From MA-ANB-1 sp040878225 (GTDB taxonomy: Bacteria > Actinomycetota > Acidimicrobiia > Spongiisociales > ZC4RG35), in the NCBI GenBank assembly GCA_040878225.1, contig JBBDMR010000082.1, positions 1 through 21,394 on the forward strand: 21,394 bases of DNA, read 5' to 3'. Positions 6,106 to 11,517 of the stretch are shown here, piece by piece. The notes under the pieces are model-generated. The model had not been told where the DNA came from, did no database searches, and saw nothing but the letters and a program-made list of their open reading frames with translations. Position 1 is the first letter of the stretch. Every line of letters begins with the position of its first letter. Both the position numbers and the translations under genes were made by a program.

Positions 6106-7713
6106 ATGCCCAGTTCTGAAGTCGAGTCGCCGGGCCCATTCACAAGCATCGACCCTGCACTGGAGCGCCGGTTGTCTTTGTTTGGCCAGACTGTTCGCTG
6201 GCTGGCCACCATCTACGCGGTAATCGTTTTCGGGAATGTGGCTTTCAATTGGCTCAACCTTCCTGATGGGCCGCACACCGTCCGCGACATTTCTCCCAGT
6301 GCGGCAGTCGCACTGATCGCTCTCTCACTTGCCTCCTTGCTCGGCGGCGACAATCTACGCTCTGCGCGCGGCTCCGTGGCCCTACGCAGGGCAGGGCTGA
6401 TCCTTTCGTGGACGACCGCGGCCTTCGGTCTCTTCGTAATGCTCACCTTCATCTTCGATCTCATGTGGCCCTGGTGGGAATCGGTCAGCGAGATGCCCGC
6501 ATTCGCGGTTGGGCTCAACATGTTCACGCTCGGTGTGGCAGTGCCCTTGTCCGTCAGCAGAATCGAGGTGCGGGTGATCGCCGGCCAGGTGGCCACCCTT
6601 CTCGTCTTCTCTATCACCGCCATAATCTTCGTTGGATACGCCTTTGGAACTCCGTCGGTGGGACGGCTCTTCCTGCGACCGGAGATCTCTTTTCAGGCCG
6701 CGCTCGGTGCCCTGTTGATCGCCCTCGGCGTGATCCTGATCCGCCCCGGCAGCGGCTTGTTATCCATTTCGGCCAGCCCGAGCACGGGAGGTGCACTGAT
6801 CCGAAGGCTCGGCCCTGTAGTGCTCCTGGCCCCGGCACTGTTGCTGTTCATGGTCGAGAAACTGCCCACCGCTTCGCGCATCGATGGTCTCGCGGTGGTG
6901 GCGGTGACGCTGGGATTTCTGCTGCTGGTACTCCTCGGAGTACTGGCGCGCATCGTTGACGTCACTGCGCTGGAGGCATCGACCGCCCAGGCCAAGGCAA
7001 TGCGCGCCCAGCAGGGTCTCGACCAGGAGGCTCCGCTGGTGGCCCGCCTCGCCGACAGCTTCCACCTCGTCGAGGTCGCGGACGTGGACGGGTGGGAGGT
7101 GGCGACTCGCTTCCGTCTCGGAGAAGGCTCGGTGGGTGGAGATGCCAGTGTGGTCCGATTGCTTCCAGACGGTCGAATCGGGGTCGTGGTCGTGGACGTG
7201 ACGGGGCATGGCGCCCGCCCCGCCCTTCGTGCGATACGGACCCGGGATGTTCTGATACATGCCCTCGCCTTGGGGCACTCGCCCGCAGTAGCGCTTGAAA
7301 GCGTAAAGCTATCGCTCGACAGCGATGCGCTGGCGTCGGCGGCTGTGCTCGGTCTGGAGCCGGACAGCGGCCACCTCGTTTTTGCGGCGGCAGGACATCC
7401 CCCGATGATTCACATCGCCACCCAAACTGCCAGCCTGCACGGGCCTACCGGCCCACTTCTATTCCTCGATCCGGAAGCTGAATACGAACAACTGGAACTG
7501 GAACTTTCGGCGGGCGACACAATTGTGTTATTCAGTGATGGAGTGGCAGACGTTCAGGTTGTCACCGGCGGCCGAACGGAGCCCGAGCAACTCGCCGACG
7601 CGATTCTCGCGGAGGGAGGTGTTGCTGCGCGGACCGCAGACCTCGTGCTCGGGTTTGGCGAGGGCGACCCTTCAGACGATCAGAGCGTGGTGATCTTGCG
7701 TTGGGGCCTCTGA
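6106..7713 (+). CDS. Membrane-anchored SpoIIE/PP2C-type phosphatase (RsbU-like)
   Basis: This 535-residue protein joins a membrane region to a cytosolic PP2C (SpoIIE) domain. Residues about 25-300 contain some eight hydrophobic helices and end in IVDVTALEAS, which probably leads into a short coiled linker. The catalytic domain (about 310-535) keeps the metal-binding set: GGD (D346), DVTGHG (D364), FSDGVAD (D478) and DDQSVV (D524/D525). The second Asp usual after GGD is absent (GGDASVVR). Family members dephosphorylate phospho-STAS anti-sigma antagonists. The STAS protein 500 bp downstream is the obvious substrate, so this is probably the sensor that switches the sigma factor on. I chose ATG 6106. 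A GTG at 6001 would add 35 basic residues rich in AGA/AGG codons and overlap the leader structure. Confidence 0.9.
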   Translation: MPSSEVESPGPFTSIDPALERRLSLFGQTVRWLATIYAVIVFGNVAFNWLNLPDGPHTVRDISPSAAVALIALSLASLLGGDNLRSARGSVALRRAGLILSWTTAAFGLFVMLTFIFDLMWPWWESVSEMPAFAVGLNMFTLGVAVPLSVSRIEVRVIAGQVATLLVFSITAIIFVGYAFGTPSVGRLFLRPEISFQAALGALLIALGVILIRPGSGLLSISASPSTGGALIRRLGPVVLLAPALLLFMVEKLPTASRIDGLAVVAVTLGFLLLVLLGVLARIVDVTALEASTAQAKAMRAQQGLDQEAPLVARLADSFHLVEVADVDGWEVATRFRLGEGSVGGDASVVRLLPDGRIGVVVVDVTGHGARPALRAIRTRDVLIHALALGHSPAVALESVKLSLDSDALASAAVLGLEPDSGHLVFAAAGHPPMIHIATQTASLHGPTGPLLFLDPEAEYEQLELELSAGDTIVLFSDGVADVQVVTGGRTEPEQLADAILAEGGVAARTADLVLGFGEGDPSDDQSVVILRWGL

Positions 7714-7724
7714 GCCACGGTTCT

Positions 7725-7749
7725 GTTTTACCCCCTGGTCCTGTGGGTA
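7725..7749 (+). promoter_or_regulatory. SigB/SigF-type promoter of the YflT-like/STAS genes
   Basis: GTTT (7725-7728), 16 nt and GGGTA (7745-7749), starting 12 nt after the phosphatase stop codon. Initiation near 7756 gives a leader of about 27 nt before ATG 7783. Transcription could continue into the STAS gene. Confidence 0.75.
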
Positions 7750-7782
7750 GAAGGGGCCGCACATCCGATTACTGAGGTAGGT

Positions 7783-8154
7783 ATGGAAGACACACACAGG
7801 TTCGAGAACACGGTTGTCGCCGTCCTGACGAGCGGAGACGAAGCAGGCGAGGCAGTAGATCGACTGGCTGGCGCCGGCTTCGAGGTGGAAGTCCTCGAAG
7901 GCGAGTCGGGCAGTGCCCATCTCGAACCAGAAGGTGACGGAGGATTTTGGGCTTCGATCAAGAAGGCTGCGTCGGCTCTTGGTGACGAAAAACGGGTTCT
8001 GGAACAACTCGACGCCTCGCTGGCGGAGGGCAGGGTCGTGATTTCGGTTGATCTCGAAGACCGGGACGGCAAGGAAGCCATTTCGATTCTTCGCGAGCAC
8101 GGCGAGTACCTATGGAAGTTTGGCGACTGGACGTTCACACCGATCGAGGTCTGA
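7783..8154 (+). CDS. Small stress protein, YflT/GSP17M-like
   Basis: A 123-residue soluble acidic protein. The N-terminal 35 residues (NTVVAVLTSGDEAGEAVDRL, then AGFEVEVLEGE) resemble the general stress protein 17M/YflT fold, in which a beta strand is followed by a helix and a G-F-x-V-E strand. The middle has FWASIKKAASALGDE, and a second half (GRVVISVDLEDRDGKEAISILREHG) repeats the strand-helix pattern. YflT-type proteins are SigB-dependent stress proteins of unknown biochemistry. The family call is by pattern only. The SigB/SigF-type promoter immediately upstream and the STAS gene 53 nt downstream support membership of the stress module. Confidence 0.7.
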   Translation: MEDTHRFENTVVAVLTSGDEAGEAVDRLAGAGFEVEVLEGESGSAHLEPEGDGGFWASIKKAASALGDEKRVLEQLDASLAEGRVVISVDLEDRDGKEAISILREHGEYLWKFGDWTFTPIEV

Positions 8155-8186
8155 CCGGTCCGACTTGCTTGCTCAGGATGTGATGT

Positions 8187-8204
8187 CGTATCCTTGGTGA
8201 TACG
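8187..8204 (+). promoter_or_regulatory. Hairpin overlapping the SD of the STAS gene
   Basis: CGTATC (8187-8192) and GATACG (8199-8204) form a 6-bp stem with loop CTTGGT, ending 3 nt before ATG 8208. The presumed SD GGTGA (8196-8200) lies in the loop and stem, so folding could limit translation. It could equally be a DNA operator. Confidence 0.4.
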
Positions 8205-8207
8205 ATC

Positions 8208-8561
8208 ATGCGTGATATGACGGCCCTTATCATCGACAAATCGGCATATGGGAGCGATTGGGTTTCCCTTTCGATCTCGGGCGAGATCGACCTGGCGACG
8301 GTCGATCAACTCGAGAAGGACCTGAAGGAGTGTCACGAATCCGGATCGGGCAACCTCGTAGTCGACCTGACGGGCGCCGACTTCATGGATTCATCCGGGC
8401 TTCGTTGTCTGGTGATGGCTGATAGGTCTTACCGCGATGCCGGCCGCCGCTTCGCTCTGGTGGTCGTGAACGGGCCGATATCCAGGCTCATCGAGTTGAG
8501 TGGCGTCGAAGCGACGATCGAAGTGGTCTCGAGCATCGAGGAGCTCGCCAACTCCCACTGA
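8208..8561 (+). CDS. Anti-sigma factor antagonist (STAS domain)
   Basis: A 117-residue single STAS-domain protein of the SpoIIAA/RsbV type. The core strands (WVSLSISGEIDLATVDQLEKDL) are followed by the phosphorylation-site loop FMDSSGLR, in which Ser62 aligns with the phosphorylated serine of SpoIIAA. The C-terminal half (ALVVVNGPISRLIELSGV) is also typical. Unphosphorylated, such a protein binds the RsbW/SpoIIAB-like kinase and frees the sigma factor. Both putative partners are adjacent: the phosphatase upstream, and the kinase gene convergent and 3 nt away. Start 8208 is preferred for the GGTGA SD, but a second ATG at 8217 would remove three residues. A 13-nt palindrome (8560-8572) spans both convergent stop codons. 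Confidence 0.93.
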   Translation: MRDMTALIIDKSAYGSDWVSLSISGEIDLATVDQLEKDLKECHESGSGNLVVDLTGADFMDSSGLRCLVMADRSYRDAGRRFALVVVNGPISRLIELSGVEATIEVVSSIEELANSH

Positions 8562-8564
8562 ACT

Positions 8565-8945
8565 TCAAGTTCGAACGGGCAGCGCCATTTCGACCCAAAC
8601 GGTGCAATCACCCTCGCTGTCGATTCCCCATGCGTCGGCAACCCGGTTGACGATCTGCAAACCCATCCCGTCGCCGTTGATGTGATCGGGGCTGTCCGTG
8701 TGATCGGGGTCGAAGCATGGCCCAGGATCCTTGACTTCGAGACGGACCCGGTCCATCGTTCTCTTTACCGAGACCGAAACAGTGCCGTAGCCGCTGTGGC
8801 GGACGCTGTTGCTTACTAATTCGGAGACCACAAGGGCCAGGTCGTCATAGCGGGGTTCGAACTCGCTCTGTCGTTCCGCTAATTTTTGACGGGAAATGCG
8901 GGGCGCTTGATCATTTGTCTCGAGTGTTAAATTCATTTCCGTCAT
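8565..8945 (-). CDS. Anti-sigma serine kinase (RsbW/SpoIIAB-like HATPase)
   Basis: A 126-residue Bergerat-fold ATP-binding protein. The N box is SELVSNSVRH (E42, N46, H50), the G1 box is VKDPGPCF (D73 and G75 kept, the last Gly replaced by Cys77), and the G2 box is GDGMGLQIV (G91, G93, G95). This is the set of RsbW/SpoIIAB kinases, which bind a SigB/SigF-class sigma factor and phosphorylate its STAS antagonist. The frame is open up to a GTG at 9038 that overlaps the sigma-gene stop, but that extension would contain a complete SigB/SigF-type promoter (8997-8973). ATG 8945, with AAAGG 7 nt upstream, fits a transcript starting near 8966. Having its own sigma-dependent promoter implies negative feedback on the sigma factor. 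Confidence 0.9.
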   Translation of the reverse strand: MTEMNLTLETNDQAPRISRQKLAERQSEFEPRYDDLALVVSELVSNSVRHSGYGTVSVSVKRTMDRVRLEVKDPGPCFDPDHTDSPDHINGDGMGLQIVNRVADAWGIDSEGDCTVWVEMALPVRT

Positions 8946-8972
8946 CAACCAACCTTTTAGTGCATGTGGCTC

Positions 8973-8997
8973 TACCCCCTCTGGCACCAAACCAAAC
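8973..8997 (-). promoter_or_regulatory. SigB/SigF-type promoter of the anti-sigma kinase gene
   Basis: Minus-strand GTTT (8997-8994), 16 nt and GGGTA (8977-8973) lie in the 89-nt gap between the sigma-factor stop and the kinase ATG 8945. Initiation near 8966 gives an AT-rich leader of about 21 nt. The motif lets the sigma factor drive its own inhibitor. Confidence 0.72.
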
Positions 8998-9034
8998 GAT
9001 AGGCCTGTCCTGTAGGGTATCTGACGCCTCCGAA

Positions 9035-10135
9035 TCACTCAGACTCGCCAAGCCTGACGCGTAGTTCTTCGATGGCCCGGCTGAGCAGACGTGATACGTG
9101 CATTTGCGAGATGCCGAGGAGATCTCCGATCTCGGTTTGGGTGAGGTCTTCGTCGAATCGCAATTTCAGTATCTGCTGTTGACGGACCGGCAGCTCCTTG
9201 ATGGCTTCGGAGATCATCACTCGCTCTTCGGCGTTGAACAATCCCGGATCGGTGTCCTCGAGGCGGTCGAGCAGACTGAGCCCGGTACTCTCTGCGGGCT
9301 TTTCGATCGAGCTCGAGCGGTAAGCCCGGCCAGCACTACGGGCCTCGCCGACCTTCTCGGGGTCGATGTCGAGCTCACGTGCCAATTCTTCGTCGGTGGG
9401 AATCCGGTTCAGCTCCTGGGTCAGCTTCTCGGTGGCCCGGCCCAGGTTCAGCGAACTCTCCTGAAGGGCCCGGGGCACCCGCACCGACCACCCCCGATCG
9501 CGTAGCAGCTTCTTGAGCTCGCCAGAGATGGTCACTGCAGCAAAGGGACGGAGGTCGCCGTATGAGGCATCGAAGCGATGGATGGCCTTGAGCAGCGCCA
9601 TCTGTGCCACCTGCTGGAGGTCGTCATCGTCGATTCCCTTGCCCCGGTATCGCTTCGAGATCGCCAGGGCGAGGTCGGAGTGCCGTTTGAGCAGTTCGCC
9701 GGAGAACGCAGCGGGGTCTTCGTTCATTCGGTCGAACAGGTCATGGTCGGTGAGGTCGGGCGAAAGGGAGACCGACCCCGGGGTGCGCAACACGAACCAG
9801 ACGTGGAGCGTGTCGTCTTCGAAAGTGGTCCCCCATCGCTGCGAGTAGCGCTCTGTTACGAGGTGGCCGATTCCTTGCCCGGCGCCTTCGATGTCGCGCT
9901 GGGCCGGATGCGAAACCGTCACTTTGAGTCCCGTGGCTCGATCCTGTTCGAGCGTGAGTGTGATCGTCCCGGCATCCGGGGCGTGCTGGATGACGTTGGC
10001 AACGAGCTCGGTAACCAGAAGGTCGGCCTCCGTCTGGCGCATCGAGTCGAGAGTTGCGTGCACGCGAAGAAACTGGCGAGCGATCGATGCCGATCCGGGT
10101 TCACTAGGGAGCTCGCGGCTCAGAATCTCGGTCAT
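9035..10135 (-). CDS. HATPase-fused SigB/SigF/SigG-family sigma factor
   Basis: This 366-residue protein joins two normally separate partners. Residues about 1-116 form an RsbW-like HATPase domain with an intact N box (TELVANVIQH: E43, N47, H51). The G1 box is degenerate: where D-x-G-x-G is expected it has SHPAQ (75-79). A G2-like GAGQGIG (84-90) remains. After a linker (117-145) come sigma-70 region 2 (about 147-215, ending FAAVTISGELKKLLRDRGW), region 3 (about 217-285, starting VRVPRALQE) and region 4 (about 310-360, helix-turn-helix LTQTEIGDLLGISQMHVSR). The sigma part is the SigB/SigF/SigG type and should recognise GTTT-N16-GGGTA promoters. ATG 10135 has GAGAGGAG 4 nt upstream. The upstream open frame to 10498 merely overlaps glsB and is not credited. 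Confidence 0.92.
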   Translation of the reverse strand: MTEILSRELPSEPGSASIARQFLRVHATLDSMRQTEADLLVTELVANVIQHAPDAGTITLTLEQDRATGLKVTVSHPAQRDIEGAGQGIGHLVTERYSQRWGTTFEDDTLHVWFVLRTPGSVSLSPDLTDHDLFDRMNEDPAAFSGELLKRHSDLALAISKRYRGKGIDDDDLQQVAQMALLKAIHRFDASYGDLRPFAAVTISGELKKLLRDRGWSVRVPRALQESSLNLGRATEKLTQELNRIPTDEELARELDIDPEKVGEARSAGRAYRSSSIEKPAESTGLSLLDRLEDTDPGLFNAEERVMISEAIKELPVRQQQILKLRFDEDLTQTEIGDLLGISQMHVSRLLSRAIEELRVRLGESE

Positions 10136-10155
10136 TTGACTCCTCTCAGACCAGG

Positions 10156-10184
10156 ATTGTGCGACAGGGGCAGACAAAGAGCAA
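10156..10184 (-). promoter_or_regulatory. Possible housekeeping promoter of the sigma-factor gene
   Basis: On the minus strand TTGCTC (10184-10179), 17 nt and CACAAT (10161-10156) loosely resemble a -35/-10 pair for the primary sigma factor. No GTTT-N16-GGGTA motif lies directly before this gene. Otherwise it would be read through from glsB, whose own promoter is of the SigB/SigF type. Confidence 0.25.
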
Positions 10185-10205
10185 GCCCGCCCTTGTCGGG
10201 TTTTT
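10183..10205. terminator. Hairpin with T5 tract between glsB and the sigma gene
   Basis: AAGCCCG (10183-10189), loop CCCTTGT and CGGGTTT (10197-10203), with T at 10201-10205. As written it is a better terminator for the plus strand. On the minus strand the hairpin is followed by the weaker CTTGCTCTTTG, so it may only partly attenuate glsB transcription before the sigma gene. Confidence 0.5.
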
Positions 10206-10227
10206 AGTCCGGTTGCTGCGAATGCGA

Positions 10228-10482
10228 TCAGGTGCTGCGGTTCTTGAGCGCTCGGTAGATGAGAAGGGCGATTACCGCACCGATTACCGATCCAATAAGC
10301 CCAGCGGAGGTGACGTCGAAGTCGCCGTCCCTGACCAGGTTTCCGAGAAAACCGCCGACCAGCGAGCCAATCAGGCCAAGAATCAGCGTCCCGCCCCAAC
10401 CCATGGGATCCTTCCCGGGTACGAGAAAACGCGCCAGCGCTCCTGCGATGAGTCCTACCAGAAGCCAGATTAGAATGCCCAC
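10228..10482 (-). CDS. GlsB/YeaQ/YmgE-family stress membrane protein
   Basis: An 84-residue protein of three hydrophobic helices separated by glycine-rich turns: IWLLVGLIAGALARFL (4-19), WGGTLILGLIGSLVGGFLG (about 29-47) and SAGLIGSVIGAVIALLIYRAL (about 59-79). The G-x-x-x-G spacing and the ARFLVPGKDP loop are typical of the transglycosylase-associated/GlsB family, small inner-membrane proteins induced by general stress. The start is GTG 10482 with AAAGGA 7 nt upstream. A perfect SigB/SigF-type promoter (10542-10518) precedes it, and the sigma-factor gene follows 92 nt after its stop, so readthrough could give positive autoregulation. Confidence 0.93.
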   Translation of the reverse strand: MGILIWLLVGLIAGALARFLVPGKDPMGWGGTLILGLIGSLVGGFLGNLVRDGDFDVTSAGLIGSVIGAVIALLIYRALKNRST

Positions 10483-10517
10483 GTTCGTTTCCTTTCAAGG
10501 ATGATTGGTGGGGCAGT

Positions 10518-10542
10518 TACCCGTACCGCGCGAAGGGCAAAC
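10518..10542 (-). promoter_or_regulatory. SigB/SigF-type promoter of glsB
   Basis: Minus-strand GTTT (10542-10539), 16 nt and GGGTA (10522-10518). Initiation near 10511 gives a leader of about 29 nt with the glsB SD. If transcription passes the hairpin at 10183-10205 it would also feed the sigma-factor gene. Confidence 0.75.
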
Positions 10543-10590
10543 TGAAGTGAGTTCCGTCACGGCCGTGCGCATTTGGGAGGAAAGAAGAAG

Positions 10591-11091
10591 ATGAACACTT
10601 CCGGATCGGACAAAGAGCGAGATTCCCAGGATGTGGACGACCAGTTCCGCGCTGTATTAGAAGGTCTGCGAACGACCATCCCTGGGGTAATGGTGCTCTT
10701 CTCCTTCCTGCTGATCCTTCCGCTGCAGTCGTCCTTCCCCGAGATATCGGCGAGCAACACAACCGTGTTTTACATCGCCTTTCTGAGTGCAGCCCTGTCG
10801 TCGATCCTGCTCATCGCCCCCAGTGTCCACCAGCGGGTGCGGGCACCTATCAGTGGCATCCGGCGAACGTCGCTCGAGCACGTGATGAGCGCGACGAAGA
10901 TTGCGATTGTCGGCACCATCCTTTTCCTCGTATCGATATCCGCAGTCGTGTATCTCGTCTCTTCAATCGTTTTTGCCGACTCGTTTGCTGCGGTCGCGAC
11001 GACGGCGATCACGTTGGTCTCCGGGTGGGCGTGGTTCTACGTGCCACTGGTCAGGTTCCGCCAACATCCCGGAGACGAAAAGGGCTCCTGA
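10591..11091 (+). CDS. DUF6328-like membrane protein
   Basis: A 166-residue integral membrane protein. A charged N-terminus (1-30, with DDQFRAVLEGLRTTIPG) leads into four hydrophobic helices near 32-48, 56-75, 100-122 and 127-148, with an SVHQRVRAPISGIRR loop between helices 2 and 3. The pattern L-x-E-L-R-x-x-x-P-G before helix 1 and the helix 2-3 loop resemble the actinobacterial DUF6328 family, whose function is not known. ATG 10591 is chosen over an in-frame TTG at 10573 because GGAGG lies 10 nt before it. It is divergent from glsB and convergent with the next gene. I see no SigB/SigF-type motif in its direction. Confidence 0.8.
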   Translation: MNTSGSDKERDSQDVDDQFRAVLEGLRTTIPGVMVLFSFLLILPLQSSFPEISASNTTVFYIAFLSAALSSILLIAPSVHQRVRAPISGIRRTSLEHVMSATKIAIVGTILFLVSISAVVYLVSSIVFADSFAAVATTAITLVSGWAWFYVPLVRFRQHPGDEKGS

Positions 11092-11112
11092 GCCCCGGCA
11101 ATAGGCGCGGGG

Positions 11113-11367
11113 TCAATGATCGCGTAGGGCCTCGATCAGTTCGGCCTTGTCCATCGAGGAAGGTCTTTCGATCCCGATCTCCCCGGCTCGCTGTTGGAGA
11201 TCTTCGACGGTCCACTCCTCATAGGGCGCAGCCTCGCCACCTCTCCGGGCCGCCTCGTCTCTCGGCGTATTGGCAATTCGAGCAGCCTTCTCCTTGCTCA
11301 TTCCCTCTTCGCGGAGGGCTTCGTACTGCTCATCATCTTTGATGCTGGGGCCGCGATCCTTGGCCAT
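11113..11367 (-). CDS. DUF7218/Rho-N domain protein
   Basis: An 84-residue charged soluble protein in two parts. Residues 1-40 (DRGPSIKDDEQYEALREEG, then SKEKAARIAN) match the small actinobacterial family often called DUF7218 or plasmid-stabilisation-like. Residues about 48-84 (YEEWTVEDLQQRAGEIGI, then DKAELIEALRDH) form a Rho-termination-factor N-terminal/SAP-like helix-extension-helix that commonly binds nucleic acid. ATG 11367 has an AAAGGTGG SD. Function is unknown, but a small DNA- or RNA-binding stress protein is plausible. The stop is 21 nt from the convergent DUF6328 stop, with a weak CCCCG/CGGGG inverted repeat (11093-11112) between them. Confidence 0.82.
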   Translation of the reverse strand: MAKDRGPSIKDDEQYEALREEGMSKEKAARIANTPRDEAARRGGEAAPYEEWTVEDLQQRAGEIGIERPSSMDKAELIEALRDH

Positions 11368-11517
11368 TCTCCACCTTTCTGTTTGGAGTCCAGCTCTGCC
11401 CCGACATGCTCGCCGAAAAACGCCTGCAGCATTGGCGCCGTTCGTAGAGCCGGGGCGAAGACCCCGATCCCAACCCGAATCCGCCCCTGAACCAGACGGT
11501 GCCTAAATTTGATACTC

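Noticed and set aside
8946..9038. N-terminal extension of the kinase to a GTG overlapping the sigma stop
   Set aside because: The extension contains a complete GTTT-N16-GGGTA promoter and does not resemble the start of RsbW-like proteins. ATG 8945 has its own SD.
10136..10498. N-terminal extension of the sigma-fusion frame
   Set aside because: It lies over glsB in another frame and over a hairpin. ATG 10135 has a strong SD and begins the HATPase fold.
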